Assembly: GCA_034766995.1 (NCBI GenBank)
Contig: CM068313.1
Coordinates: 39,238,996-39,302,995 of the forward strand
Source of the DNA: Acanthacorydalis orientalis
Lineage: Eukaryota > Arthropoda > Insecta > Megaloptera > Corydalidae
Length of the DNA stretch: 64,000 bases
Reading direction: 5' to 3'
The notes under the pieces were generated by a model that worked only from the letters and a program-made list of their open reading frames with translations, ran no database searches and had not been told where the DNA came from. Made by a program: the position numbers and the translations under genes. Shown piece after piece: positions 37,816-51,611 of the stretch. Position 1 is the first letter of the stretch. Every line of letters begins with the position of its first letter.

Positions 37816-38297
37816 CACTGACGCACTTAGAATTTAATCTTGGGGGGAACGGAGTTGAACGGATATTTTTTTTTGTGAATTCAATAAAATTTATTCAGTG
37901 ACTATAAAAATTTATTTAAAGAATAAAATCCAGTTCGGTTTTCTTTTTATAAAGCTCATAAATTACTTCAGTTGAGGTCACATTAATCTCTCTGTGTTTA
38001 TATAGCAAAACCTCTCCGTTCAATCGTGATTGTGTCATGGTAGATCCTTAAATAGGAGTTTAAGAGGCGTAAAGTAGAAAATGACCTTTCATTGACGCAT
38101 GTTGTTACCGGAAGCATTGCAAATATTTGTAATAAGTTATAGATGTTAGAATATATCATTTTGTCACACTTCGAAACTGGATCAATGGCATTTTTGCATG
38201 GAGCTATTGCAAACGATTTTTCACATTTTTTGTACCACAAATTGAATTCGGAGTTCAATTTTTTTCCTTTGTGCCTGGGCCCTTAGTTGGGCCACTT
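37816..38297 (-). mobile_element. Internally deleted hAT element, about 480 bp
   Basis: The plus-strand left edge CACTGACGCACTTAGAATTT with a nearby GGGGGG run, and the right edge GGCCCTTAGTTGGGCCACTT-like sequence, resemble hAT termini in style, though they pair only loosely. Flanks are TATG/TATA-rich, so the target duplication cannot be judged. Between the edges only the C-terminal part of a hAT transposase remains. Confidence 0.55.
37916..38262 (-). pseudogene. hAT transposase C-terminal dimerisation domain
   Basis: The 86-codon open frame (38258-37998) reads FNLWYKKCEKS, then NIYNLLQIFAMLPVTTCVNE, RSFSTLRLLNSYLR and ERRGFAI. It carries the hAT dimerisation signature (ERSFSTLRLLKTYLRST in related proteins). 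After a stop, a one-base shift restores HREINVTSTEVIYELY and KKKTELDFI, the usual last residues. The catalytic and zinc-finger (BED) parts are missing. It is a dead fragment of a once roughly 600-700-residue protein. Confidence 0.85.
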
Positions 38298-38298
38298 A

Positions 38299-38312
38299 TG
38301 TATGTATATATG

Positions 38313-38351
<39 letters not shown>
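38299..38351. repeat. (TATG)n-(TA)n microsatellite
   Basis: Begins directly at the hAT edge with TGTATG units, then about 35 bp of TA. Confidence 0.9.
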
Positions 38352-38353
<2 letters not shown>

Positions 38354-38821
38354 CTCGAACACGCACTATCATCCGTTAAATAATGAGAGCATTTAAAATA
38401 GGATACACTTCAGTGAGGTGATCGTAAATTCATAATATGATAGTGGCTAATTACATAAACATATAAACTAATTATTATAACTGTGATTAATAGAACAAGC
38501 CACAATTAAATAAAGCGCAAATGTAAATCATATTTAAAGATCATTAATAATATTAAGTATGTATGATACTATAAATGCTGCGATTTAATATCTAGTGAAC
38601 TGTAGTTACACCAATATATCATACAGTTGATTTTCACATAGTAATTTGTTTAGACATTTCAATGGTGTAGATGTAACATGTAAAGATGAAACGAGAAATA
38701 AATGATGCTGAATTGATTGAATATTTTATGCACTGGACTCGCGTCTATTGAAATATATTCTATACGGGTAGCTCTCTTATTTAATATATGTATCGTAAAA
38801 TCTTAACGGCATGAATAAAAC

Positions 38822-38824
<3 letters not shown>
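38352..38824. other. Gene-free A+T-rich DNA
   Basis: Nothing recognised. Confidence 0.5.

Positions 38825-38875
<51 letters not shown>
38825..38875. repeat. (TA)n-(TGTA)n microsatellite
   Basis: About 40 bp TA then GTATGTATG. Confidence 0.95.
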
Positions 38876-38876
<1 letters not shown>

Positions 38877-39246
38877 CATGTTAAAAATTAAGTTGATCAT
38901 ATTCTATATGCAGAATCAAGTTATTTCGAAACGAGTATGCGTATTTGATATTTCCTCTGTCGATGACTAATTATTATGTAATTTTACATTGAAAATGATT
39001 AATTGGTTCGTACTGATACATTTTAAAAGAAAAGCATGTATTTTTAAATCAAAACATGTATCCTGTTTGAGAAATAGTATTACAATTTATTTAAAAAAGA
39101 AAAAATTTTTTTTTGAAATCAATACTAAACTGCAAGACCTTTATAAATATAACTCCTCACTTATTATACATTAATTCTCCTAGAACATAATCATTTCTAC
39201 AATTTGTAAACAAAAGTAATAACCAACAAGTAGTAAACAACAGTAG

Positions 39247-39248
<2 letters not shown>
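38876..39248. other. Gene-free A+T-rich DNA
   Basis: A 61-codon Lys- and Phe-rich open frame at 38989-39174 has no recognisable domain. Confidence 0.45.
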
Positions 39249-39292
<44 letters not shown>

Positions 39293-39302
39293 CATATATA
39301 CA
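39249..39302. repeat. (TA)n microsatellite
   Basis: About 36 bp pure TA followed by TTTATATACATATATAC. Confidence 0.95.
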
Positions 39303-39734
39303 ATATACTACTAATATACAAATGTATAGAAAACCACTGCTTGAAGTATCTATTCGTCCACTGCTTCAACGTTTAGTATATGTTTTTATAAATTGAAGAA
39401 TTCTAATTTTTTATCGAGAACAATATTTTATTCTTAATTTCATGCTAAGTTTTAATTTGTTTTCGTGCTCATTATTTTTTTTATTTACTGAATTCTTTTA
39501 TAAGTACATTGAAATCACGAAAATACCAAACCGTGGACGTAAAAAAAGACATTGCAACTTTATAAATTAACTTCTAGCACGAATACGAAATAAATGTTTG
39601 AAAATAATAGATTTTTAGAATTTAAAAAGTAGTAATATATTCTATTAGTGAAAATAGATTTTCAATTGATTCAGTCGAATATTCATATTTTTTCATTATA
39701 AAAAACTCTATTTATTGGCATAAGACGCTAATAA

Positions 39735-39737
<3 letters not shown>
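39303..39737. other. Gene-free A+T-rich DNA
   Basis: Nothing recognised. Confidence 0.5.
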
Positions 39738-39802
<65 letters not shown>

Positions 39803-39827
39803 TATAATAAATATATAAATAATAATA

Positions 39828-39863
<36 letters not shown>

Positions 39864-40025
39864 AGTATTGTTGGAATGCTTAATACATTCTAAAATTAAG
39901 CTATATTTTAATAAAATACATTTTCAACAAAGTAAATAATTTTCTTTACATGAAAAGTTTGAATAATCGAATTATATAGCAAATATAATTCGGCCAACAT
40001 GAATAATAAATAAATATTATAATAA

Positions 40026-40079
<54 letters not shown>
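39738..40079. repeat. Cluster of three (TA)n arrays with AATAATAAATA spacers
   Basis: TA arrays at 39738-39797, 39833-39861 and 40031-40079, the first two separated by AATAAATATATAAATAATAA. ATAATAAATA words recur before the third array, suggesting repeated slippage or unequal exchange. Confidence 0.85.
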
Positions 40080-40083
<4 letters not shown>

Positions 40084-40676
40084 TATATGTTTCATTTTTA
40101 TTGGTATTTGGCTATTTAATGAATATTATTTAAAATGGCTTATTTAATAATAAGCATTTTTTTGGAGATTCAGATTTAAATATTGTATATAAATTAAAAA
40201 CATTTGTATTAAAATATAAAAATTTATTTCACTTTTATTTTCGTGTTATTATGTAAAGAATATTTTGTTCTTTCATACTGTAAAAATATATTCTAGTATA
40301 AATAAAATATAAATGAAAACTTTAAAATAAGAAAGTATTTGTTAACGTATATTTATATTAATATAAATATTATTGTATATTTAAAATGTTATTTTTTAAA
40401 AAAATAAACTAACATTTTCTATTTTTAAAATTAATGTTTCTCTAATCATTTCTACTTTCCCGAATTAAATGGTTTTTCAGCCTACAAGTAATAAAAAAAA
40501 ATTGTTTTGTTTTGTGTTCGTAAATTAAAATAAAATTATACACTTTTTATTACTCTAAATAATTTTCGTTGAAAAAATACTAATTTTGGAAAATATAAAT
40601 GATGAATTAAGTCGAAGATCTAAGATAATCTTTTCAACACTGCAAAGTACTTTTGTAGTAAAAAAAAGATAACTAA
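40080..40676. other. Gene-free A+T-rich DNA
   Basis: Nothing recognised. Confidence 0.5.
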
Positions 40677-41245
40677 TTAGTTGGTAGAAAAATAATGGCA
40701 GTTTATGACTTTCGAATTCATATACATTTTTCTTTTTTTGATTTTTCTTTTTTAAATGGTCTAGGACTGTTGAATGAGTAACGCCTCATTTTTGTGCAAG
40801 CTCTCGCTATGTTGTATGTGGTTCCGATTCAACTAACGCCTTCAGTCGGTCGTTATAAACTGAAGACGGACGCCCATGACCTTCTTCATCTTCAAGGCTC
40901 TCGTCCTCAGCACGAAAATTTTGGAATCACCATTGGACCGTATGTTCCTTAACAGTTCTCACACCAAAAAGTATCGTTTAGTTTATGATCAGTTTCTTTT
41001 GCTTTACCACCCGTTTTAAACTCATACAAAAAATTGCTCTTATTTGCTTCTTTTCTGTCTTTAATTCAATAGCCTAATTTAAAGCAAAATTAATAATGAA
41101 ACAAAAGTCAATGTTACCAAAAGACAGACCGAACTATGCAGTTTAAAATGAATTAACATGAACACTATGAAATGACATTTTTATTGAAAACATTAAAGTT
41201 AGAATTTAGAAAAGAAAAACCGTAATTATTTTTTTACCAACCTAA
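40677..41245 (-). mobile_element. Deleted mariner element, copy M4 (about 570 bp), inverted
   Basis: The right edge on the plus strand is TTTTTACCAACCTAA followed by TA, and the left edge is TTAGTTGGTAGAAAAATAAT, missing one G of the consensus. Internal sequence matches M1-M3 read on the minus strand. Confidence 0.9.
40750..41060 (-). pseudogene. Mariner transposase HTH half (M4)
   Basis: Minus strand: YEFKTGGKAKETDHKLND, FGVRTVKEHTVQW, FRAEDESLEDEEGHGRPSS, VYNDRLKALVESEP, then RELAQK and VTHSTVLDHLK, joining the 3' end of the element. DESLEDEEG-GRPSS is the mariner inter-HTH linker. Stop codons interrupt WWFQKF and TTxRELAQK. There is no catalytic domain. Confidence 0.85.
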
Positions 41246-41372
41246 TACTTGAAAACAAAGTTTTCTCCTTATCTAAATTGGATTATCTTTATATATATAT
41301 ATATATATATATAAATTTGATAAAAATCTATATTTTTAAAACTTTTGCACTATTAATGATAGAAATTAAATA

Positions 41373-41423
<51 letters not shown>

Positions 41424-41430
41424 GTATATA

Positions 41431-41483
<53 letters not shown>

Positions 41484-42461
41484 CTTCACTTTATTCACAA
41501 GCGATTAGTACCACAGATTTTTCATAACATTATATAAATTAATAATGACTCTCAACTCTATCTTATAATCTTCAATCAACCACTAGTAGTTTGAAAAGAT
41601 TTGATCTCATAATAATAATAGTAAGTTAAAGAAAAACAAATTACTCTCAAGTCGCTGTCTTTCAAATAATTTTAAATGGATTAGAAAAAGAAACGAATTG
41701 AAATCTATATTCATTTTTCCTCATCTAAAAAGATTATTTTTTTCTTAAAATAGGAAATATTCAAACATATTGATCAAATTTGTGTTCTTTTAATTAAACA
41801 AATGTATAAAATAAAACATGTAACGAAGATCTATTAATTAATTAATTAATAGATTGTTGTTTGTTGTTAATTTGTTGAACGGATTTAAATTTAAATAAGC
41901 ATGCGATTGATTAAATTACTTTATCAGCTGCAAGCCAATTTCGACTATATTGAACAATCATCTGTGAATATAAAGAAAATCACTATTAAATTCGTTATTG
42001 TACAATTTTAAACGATAATTATATGAATGTTAATGTTTCGCCACAATGAAACCTTCATTAAAACACGAAATGACATTAAAATAGGCGTGACTCAGCTCTT
42101 AAATACACATTAAACTAAGAAAACTCACAATATAAATGTTTCCAAAATCGTCTAAATCTACATTGTTAATTATTAACTACATAAACCACAAAATAATTTT
42201 GTCCTTGTAAGTTCACGTATCTGACAACAAAGTGAACGCTTAACATCTCATCACATATTTTAATTTATCCAATCATGGCAGCTTTGTGGCAGTAAATTAA
42301 AATCAATTCTCCATTTGTTATTAGCTACCGTCGTCTGTGAAATCACTTCGCATCGACATAATATAAAAACTGACTTAATTAAAGTGGACAGTATTACACA
42401 AAATGTCTATGGCACGTCGACAAAAAAAATGTGTCCAGCATGTAATGAAGAGCGTAAAGAG

Positions 42462-42464
<3 letters not shown>
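41246..42464. other. Gene-free A+T-rich DNA with TA arrays
   Basis: TA runs at 41288-41313 and 41378-41481; the latter is about 100 bp and contains TATGTATATG and CTATATA interruptions. ATTAATTAATTAATTAAT lies near 41832. Otherwise nothing is recognised. Confidence 0.5.

Positions 42465-42513
<49 letters not shown>
42465..42513. repeat. (TA)n microsatellite
   Basis: About 24 TA units. Confidence 0.95.
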
Positions 42514-42515
<2 letters not shown>

Positions 42516-42518
42516 CCC

Positions 42519-42836
42519 TTAATGAAATGTGCACGGGAATAATACACTCTCATCTTGATAGTTTAATTTAAAACTGTATTCTAGAAGTATTTTCAATGAA
42601 TACCGATTGCAACCAATGGGAATCAATTTCAAGATATCGAACAGTATTTGTTTCTCTTTTTCTGTACGCTTTTTTGTTTCATGAACGTTTTCAAATAAAA
42701 GAATGCTATCTCTGATGGTGCGGAAAAATGTTGAACACTTTTTTTTAAAGTACTTTTCTCTCCATTTTTTTAATCGACGAATTGCAACCATGTTGCTATT
42801 TATAACCAACATTGTTTGATATGTATGAAATTTCAT
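42519..42836 (-). other. Unrecognised 105-codon open frame, doubtful
   Basis: One of the few longer frames without a microsatellite. It starts MKFHTYQTMLVINSNMVAIR, has a basic stretch (RLKKWREKYFKKK) near residue 25 and ends LNYQDESVLFPCTFH. No signal peptide, membrane segment or known domain is evident. A chance frame in A+T-rich DNA is the more likely explanation; a small exon or lineage-specific gene is possible. Confidence 0.12.
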
Positions 42837-43598
42837 TTATTTTTTTTTTGTAAGGTCGTTTTAAAATAATATTTTTTTTCATACTGAATAACTTCTTTCT
42901 TATACAAATAACATCTATTCTTAATGTAGGCTTTTTGTTATAAATATAGTTATGTATTTGTTACTAGAAAATTCTCAATTCATCTCTTTCATGATGTGTT
43001 GATTTTGTATCCTTTAATACAAAATTAATTACTTGTACACTTTAGAAAGACTGAAATGTATAGTTATATAAATACATAAATGCATCCAGATTTTTTTATA
43101 AAATGTATTTTGTTACAGAACAATCTTTCTATTAAAAAAAATTTTTTTTATTAACAAAGTGGATACGTTCCTATATTTTTTTAAAATACATTTTAATATT
43201 TCTTAGTTTTATTTTAGAAAAACAATAGAAATTATTTGTTTTTTATAACAACGGAAATAAAATTATACAAATATAAATTTATATATATATATATATAATT
43301 AATCAATTCAGTTATTTGTCATTATTGCATAATTAGATAAAACAAGGATTATATATTTTTTCTGGTTAAGAACTAATCTTGTGTATATTTAAAAAAAAAT
43401 TTTTTCAAAAATTTATAAAAATAAAATAAAAAATGTCATATAAATAAGGTGTCATACATCTAATAGATAAAAAATAAGGGAATAGGAAGATAAGAAATGA
43501 TTTAATGTTATCTAGCATACTTTTATATTCTTAAGTAAGATTAATGTAAAATTTCATTTCAACTTAAAAAATATTAATTTTATAATTTACTATTTATA
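42837..43598. other. Gene-free A+T-rich DNA
   Basis: Nothing recognised apart from a short TA run at 43279-43297. Confidence 0.5.
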
Positions 43599-43689
43599 CT
43601 GGGTGTCCCAATATTCATGACCATATTTGTTTTTCTTGTAACTTTTTTATTTTTTTTTCGACATTTCCTTTCAATATTATTAAAGAGCA

Positions 43690-44848
<1,159 letters not shown>

Positions 44849-44930
44849 TACTGAACAATTTCTTGAATTAAACTCTCATTTGTCGTTTAGAGTGTGTTTT
44901 TCCCCATTGGTTCAAAAATTATAATAGAAA

Positions 44931-45388
44931 CAAATGGCATAATAAAGTATGGTACTATCGATATAGCTATGGGATTTGTATTTTTGGATCATATCTGACT
45001 TTCACTACTAGTTTTAGTAAAAGAAAGACTATCAAAACAACTTACTGTACATTGGTCTGTAGGTAAGCATAACATCCATTCGAAATTAAAAATTAATATG
45101 ATTAGAAATTTTACATGAAAAACACAACAAAAAAAGTTACTTAAATGAATGACTAATGCATAGTCATTTTGCTCTTACCACAAGTATGCGCTTTATTATC
45201 GATATACAAAATTATATTTTTTATAATTATTTACGCATGTCGTTTAATTTATTTACATTATTAGTTATTTAGAAAAAAATGAATGATTGATTTGTTATTC
45301 ATTTTATAAAAAAGTAGCATTATATTAAATTTAAGCTTTTGTCAATCTTACAAAAATCTCTCAGTATACAAAAAGAAATGTTTCAATT

Positions 45389-45419
<31 letters not shown>

Positions 45420-46627
45420 CTATGTATATGTGTATGTATGTATGAATAAACTTGTATATGAATGAAAGTGCGTGCACATGCATTCTAACTTCACGATGAA
45501 CAAAAAAGAGTTACACAAAAAAGCGTAATATTCAAATCCAAAATTGCTCTTATTCTATGATTCTATATCATCTAAGCTGAAAGACATGACTCACAAATCA
45601 ATTTCGAGTTTCAATGTACTAAACTTAAATTGTTTTATATATAAAAAACTACATCAATAAAACGTTGTTTTCAACCGGTCAAGCGCGACAAATCGCTTCT
45701 TCCTGTCACACGAAACAGTTTGACTGCCCCCGTTCATGACTAAATCTTAAATAATTCTCATTGTTTGTTTAATTAACAGATTTGAAGTGGAATTGGTTTT
45801 AATTTACGTACATTCTAACGAAAAATTCGACTATAGAAATGAAAAAAATAAGTATTTCAACATGTTTCCTGTACAGCATTAATTTAATTCGAAAACGTGA
45901 CTTAATAACTGTTTACTTTAAACGTTTCGAAATATCTAACTATTTTTCAAATTTTTAACTTTACATAATATATATATATACATACATTTACAAGTTGAGT
46001 ATACATGTGTAGCAATAATCAAATATAGTCGATTACATACAAATATTATGGAATAAAATTATTATGATAGAATTTTGTTCTAATTCTAATATTTGCTGAA
46101 AAGAGTCAATATACTGTAATATTTTATAAGGAAATAAGTTGTACATTAAGTAAAAGCAACGTAGTTGAAATAAAAATACAAGTTAAAAATTTAAAGTTTA
46201 TAATACAGTAATCCAAACATTAAATGTATTTTTACAGGTCCTCTAATGTTAAAAATGTCATTTGAAATGAAATATGTAAATTATATGGTTATATTTTGGA
46301 TTTCTCTCATAACTAAAACCATATGATATAGTGAAAAATTAGTATTTCAAAAATATTTTCCTCATATCAATTCCAATGTATGTATGTATAGATATATGAA
46401 AGGAATAACCGATATACGAGGTATATCTATATATAAACAGAAATTTGGCCAAAAATGTTTTACTTAACAAACAGAAACAAATCACACATTATTTTTCTTT
46501 TACATTTTTTTTCATTCGTTTCGTTCTTTATGTAAAACATTTTACAATTTTCTCTAAAAATATAATAAATTTAGGGCCGCATTATATGAAGTGATCAAAT
46601 TTCTTGATCTTCTAGCATGATGTTTGA
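44931..46627. other. Gene-free A+T-rich DNA
   Basis: A (TA)n-(TGTA)n array lies at 45391-45440. Around 45665-45735 G+C rises briefly (CGGTCAAGCGCGACAAATCG). Nothing is assigned. Confidence 0.5.
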
Positions 46628-47221
46628 CCCCTTGATATACGACTTAATTGAAATTCTATATGAGCAAAAAATACTATTTATTTTTCAGCTTAACATTTGT
46701 GTAAGTTTAAAAAAGGAAAAAAAAACGTTCATACATTGATAAATATTATAATTCAATATTAATAATCAAAATTAATAGAATAATTAAATAATAAATTAAA
46801 CAATAATTCAATAGCCCTGTATAGTATGAAACTTTTCGAAATATTCTGGTAAATGTAAAGGTGTTAAACATTTTTTATACTGCCAAGTCGTTTCGATTCT
46901 TATATTATTTTTAAGGACACGTGACATCTCTGCAGAATGTTGCTTTTTACTAGTGGAGGATATATGTTCAGGAAAATGTGTCCTCACTCAAATAGCCCAT
47001 TTGGCTTTCACTGTCATTTTCGTACAAATTAAAAACAAACATTTCAGGATTCGTTTCTATGGTTCACAATTTAATACTGAATATATAATTATTTCTTTCT
47101 AATATTTGCTTTGTAGCTGCACTAAATGCGAATTAAATGTGGGTACATCTTAGAGACGTTAATATTTACAATGACATAAGGAACACATGCCGAATCAGAG
47201 ACATCTTTGTACGTCATGGAG
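46628..47221 (-). mobile_element. TTAA-flanked non-autonomous element, family T, copy 2 (about 594 bp)
   Basis: Reverse complement of the element at 53621-54319. The right edge on the plus strand is GTACGTCATGGAG followed by TTAA at 47222-47225; the left edge is TTGA then CCCCTTGATATACG. Internal words shared with the other copy include GCAGCTACAAAGCAAATATT and GAAAAGTTTCATACT. Nothing coding. TTAA target and CCCTTGACATAC-type ends suggest a piggyBac-derived MITE. Confidence 0.75.
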
Positions 47222-47724
47222 TTAATCTGTGCACATCTTTGTTATTTTTCAAATAATCGAATCCAACTATACACCTTTGATTGTAACAAATGCCTTTCAT
47301 TAAATTAAAATCAAAATCTGATGTAAATTATTAAAGGTTTTACACAACAAGGTGTTAGCAAGAAATGTAGTAATTATATGTTTTCTATAACTGATATATT
47401 CGAATTAGACACGTTGACTGAAGGTGATTAGCGATATAGAAAGTGATCTAATTAAGTCTTGTTACAAATTTAGACATCTTTTTTCTATCCAGTGAAGTTG
47501 TGTTTAGATCGGTTTAGTACATACCGAATTAACCGAATTCTCATTTAACACATTTCGTATAATAGAAATATTGACTGTAATGTTGATAGGCTTGTTACAC
47601 TAATTTTCAATATATTTACTAATATATTTTACTTCATTATGTCAAGTATGTTACACGTATAAACTAGTTTTTGAGAAAGTACGAGTCAAAATACATGAGC
47701 AAATAACTCAGTTATTTTTTTAAG
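47222..47724. other. Gene-free A+T-rich DNA
   Basis: Nothing recognised. Confidence 0.5.
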
Positions 47725-48337
47725 ATCGTAAGGTATAAACTTATTAATTTTTTTAAGTTTCCTTGATAAATATAGTAATTGCTGTTTAACATAAACAAAA
47801 TTTTATGAGTGGTTAAATATTTTACAATTCACACTTCATATTCTAGAGTGAAAAATTTGAAGAATCAGCTACTTACTAAAAAATGCATGTTCATTCTATT
47901 TTTATCGTTAAAAAAAATACTAATTTGAACACTACCAGAAAAACAAAAAAAGAATTAATGGTTAATGAAGAGCAGCAAATAAGAACAATATTTTTTATGA
48001 GCTCAAATCGGGTGGCAAAGCAGCAGAAACTGCTCATAAACTAAACTGCGTTTTTGGTGTGGGTACTTAAGGAACGTGCGGTGCAATGGTGGTTCCAAAC
48101 ATTTCGTGTTGGAGACGAGAAATTTACAGGTGAAAAAGGTCGTGCGTGTCCTTCTTCAGTTCATAACGACGAACTGAAGGCGTTAGTTGAATCAAAACCG
48201 CGCACAACAATTCTAGAGCTTGTACAAAAGTTAGACGTTAGTCATCCAACAGTTCTGGACCACTTAAAACCACTTAAATTAAAAAATGTATATGAATTTG
48301 AAAGTCATAAACCGTAATTATTTTTCTACCAACCTAA
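47725..48337 (+). mobile_element. Deleted mariner element, copy M5, left end lost
   Basis: The right end TTTTTCTACCAACCTAA and TA are intact. The left part (47725-47965) is not the usual leader but matches copy M6 at 32300-32545; no TTAGGTTGGT end is seen in front of it. Confidence 0.85.
47965..48316 (+). pseudogene. Mariner transposase HTH half with longest open frame (M5)
   Basis: EEQQIRTIFF, then after a shift GGKAAETAHKL and FGVG; an 87-codon frame starts at ATG 48054 and ends at 48317. It contains KERAVQWWFQTFRVGDE, PSSVHNDELKALVESKP, TTILELVQKLDVSHPTVLDH and LKPLKLKNVYEFESHKP. The recognition helix of HTH1 (ERAVQWWF), the linker and all of HTH2 are present; the DDD nuclease is absent and the frame ends inside the element's 3' terminal region. 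M1 shares the HLKPLKLKN variant of the junction, so the two copies are sisters. Confidence 0.85.
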
Positions 48338-48401
48338 TAAAAATAACATAAATGTTTACTTCATACTGAATTATCCTTTACATTCCATTATTTATTATCA
48401 G

Positions 48402-48408
<7 letters not shown>

Positions 48409-48461
<53 letters not shown>
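48409..48461. repeat. (TA)n microsatellite
   Basis: About 26 TA units. Confidence 0.95.
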
Positions 48462-48463
<2 letters not shown>

Positions 48464-50560
48464 TAAATATAATATCTGCCTAAGACAGCTTATCAATTTG
48501 AGTTTTTTTTTCTATAAACAGAAAAATATCAGCGTATAACAATAACAATAAAAAACAATATGCGTTTCAATGATCAGCAATTAATAAAACATAATTACAA
48601 TCATAACAAACTGTATAACAAAAAAAAAGAAGAAAAAAACTTGAAAAGTAAGCAACGTGTGTTCGGTATAAAAAATGTGCACGTCTTTGTGTGCGCGAGA
48701 CCGCGAGAAACAAATGGTAATCAATCGTGTATTTAATCAGTTGACAGGGTGTAATTAACAAGCGCTATCAACGCATCAAAGAATCGGCCTGCTATAGAAT
48801 TATTGACATGTGTGTGAATGTACTAATGTAGTCACTAACAATGAAATACGGCTTAGACATATTCAGTAATGTTTGGGAAAATATTGCCATGCAATCCTGT
48901 TCGAATACATCTTCATATGAAGAAAGTGTTGTATCCGTAGATAATATTCGTAAATTAAATTGTTTCTTTTTCTTAACGCCAAATATATGTATATTTGAAT
49001 GTGTATATGTTCGTTGATTATTTCGATTTAATATAATGGACAAAGAAATAACATGAATTCTTTTCAAATATATAAAAATATAAGACAAAATGAATTATAG
49101 AATATTGGAAATATAAAAAACATTTATTAAACTCTAAATATATATTTTTTTTACTATCATTACACTGTTACCCGCTAATAATAATATGACATTTCTGTTT
49201 ATTGAATGATATTAATTTCTCCATTTAATATACTCTTAATATTAGATTCGACATTTTTGGAGAATCAAACCGTATTTTATATTTTTTTATATCTAACGAA
49301 TTAAAAATAACTTTTAATTCTTTACACATATTTCACACGATTTTTCTGTTTAAACTCTTGAAGATGTGTTTAAGTTCGTTTTTTCTACCACCGGTTTGGA
49401 CTTTCATCATTTATAGATAGATTTTGGACTTAAAATACGAATTCCATCTATAGATGAAAAAATCAGTCGTAGAAGAAACCAATTCACATGTGGCTTTAAA
49501 GAAAAAAAACCTTTATATTTTCAAAGTATCACATAAACTCTCATTAGTTAAAACCCTTTTTTAACAAGAAACATCTAGAATTTAATTATATTCAAGAATT
49601 TCACATTAATCTTCGTTTTGAAATTTTTACTATAAATTATTTATTAATTTCATTAAATTTAAATATTAATGAATGTTAATTGAAAACAATACATTAAATA
49701 ATATTCTAAAAATAAGAACTAAATTACATTAAAAACTTGTCAATTTAATTATCTTCGTTGATTTATTTTCCTTTTTTATGAAGATAAAACATTAATTAGT
49801 ACACATTTCTAGTTCTACCGCTTTTAAATTACGTAAATGGAATTATTGAAATGAATTATTTAAATTTGCTTCAATTAACTTAAAAAAACCTCAATATTGA
49901 AGCTACCGATTAAGAATTGTAAGTCATTAATATTTATATGAAATCTCACTAAACATGTATTTTTTTATAAAAACTATGATTGTAAATGTGTCCGAATAAT
50001 TTTTAAAGAATAAATTATTAGAATAAAATATGCAAATATTTAACAAGTATAAGAATAAATTTTAATCAACGGATATTTTTTTTAAAGCGTTGAAAATATT
50101 CAAAAACATTTATTTAATCTATTCTGTACTAACTGAATATATTACTTTTATTGAACTTGATTTCTGTGAATTATTTAAATTAACATATTATATAAGATTA
50201 TATTTATTTTACTGCTTTTATATTTTTAGATCACAATAAAATATTATTTAGCATGTTTAACTCGGTGTGGATTACAACACAAGCTGTGCTTTTATTTGGC
50301 GGCATGGGCCACCGGTACTTCACACATAATTTTCACCATCAGATGGCGTGAGCCACCACTGCTCACATATATGTTTCCAATTATATTTATAAAAGCATAA
50401 TTTAAGAAAAAATGCACCTAAATGTAAAGTTATTACAGAAGGCTAAATAATAATATCCACTCTGTGTAAACTGAACTAGTAGTTAATATTACAGATTCCA
50501 CTGCTTATGATAAACTAAACGGCAAATCACTGATATCAAAAACAAATAAACAAGTGTCGC
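48462..50560. other. Gene-free A+T-rich DNA
   Basis: Minus-strand open frames at 48.6-49.1 kb (64 and 98 codons) show no domain. About 50265-50370 has more G+C (GGCGGCATGGGCCACC, GATGGCGTGAGCCACC, two similar words) without further structure. Confidence 0.45.
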
Positions 50561-50944
50561 CAGAAGAATAACCAACTTTTAATCACGTACTGACCCACCA
50601 TTCAGAAATTTGAAAAAGCGCACCAGGTTGAATGTGTTAAATATCTTACTAGCATCATTTAAAATATTTCTATATGAAATACAAAGTTTACATTTATTAT
50701 ATTCTTTATCGAGATATACATACTTTGTTAATCTCTTATACATGTCATATTTCACACTACTTTTACAGGTTAGTAACAAAATTTAAACATGTTAGATACA
50801 AAACTGAGCTATTCTACTGCATTTTAATTATAATTAGCTTATTATACTCTACTATACCTGTATATTTATTTATTTCTTACATTCTATTCTTAAACTATAT
50901 TTTAATTTCCAGCCTTTTGAAGAATAATTCAAAAAAGGTACTAA

Positions 50945-51355
50945 ATTGACCATAGGCACTGATTCCATAAATTCATTGATGCTAGTCTGATTGATACTGG
51001 AAAATAAGCCTTCCCTTAATAATTCCAGCCCTTTACAATCTTTTAGTATGTATATGTATATTGTTTATGTTCCCATTACATAGTTTGCATACTTTGTTTC
51101 CATACTTATCTCTTTGAAAGTCCTACTCCCACCTACCTAACCTAAATTTTGCAATTATTGTTCTTTCTGACTTTTTTGATTTGTTTATGTAGGTCGCCTC
51201 TTATTTTTTTTAATGACAACGTAGCAAAAAAATCCAGTATGAGTTTTGTGTTAACATCTTTCCACATAATATCTACTACCTCACTTCTTACCTCTTCTAC
51301 TATTTTTTTTTATAATTTGAATTCATATCGCTCATCTAGTCATCTGATAAATTAA
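50945..51355 (-). pseudogene. Second LINE family, ORF2 C-terminus with zinc-knuckle-like motif
   Basis: Minus strand, with frame changes: IVEEVRSEVVDIMWKDVNTK, LILDFFATLSLKKIRGDLHK, SERTIIAKFRLGRWE, then YGNKVCKLCNGN and, after a shift, ILKDCKGLELLREGLFSS. ARFRLG followed by CRxCG...C is the tail motif of several insect non-LTR retrotransposons (often annotated as jockey-like). It differs from the LINE at 12 and 29 kb. Stops and indels make it inactive. An A+T-rich tail probably continues down to about 50560. A plus-strand open frame nearby is antisense. Confidence 0.6.
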
Positions 51356-51457
51356 GATTAATCAGTACACCAAATATTAATTTTTTCCAATTGTACAACA
51401 TTTATATATAACAATTTTTATATTTAATGTCAATAAAATGCATTATGTACTGTTTGA

Positions 51458-51462
<5 letters not shown>

Positions 51463-51548
<86 letters not shown>

Positions 51549-51549
51549 T

Positions 51550-51607
<58 letters not shown>
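51463..51607. repeat. Long (TA)n-(CA)n-(TA)n array
   Basis: Three TA blocks separated by TTTACA and by ACATATACACACACACACA, about 145 bp in all. It gives open frames of Tyr-Ile only. Confidence 0.95.
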
Positions 51608-51611
<4 letters not shown>

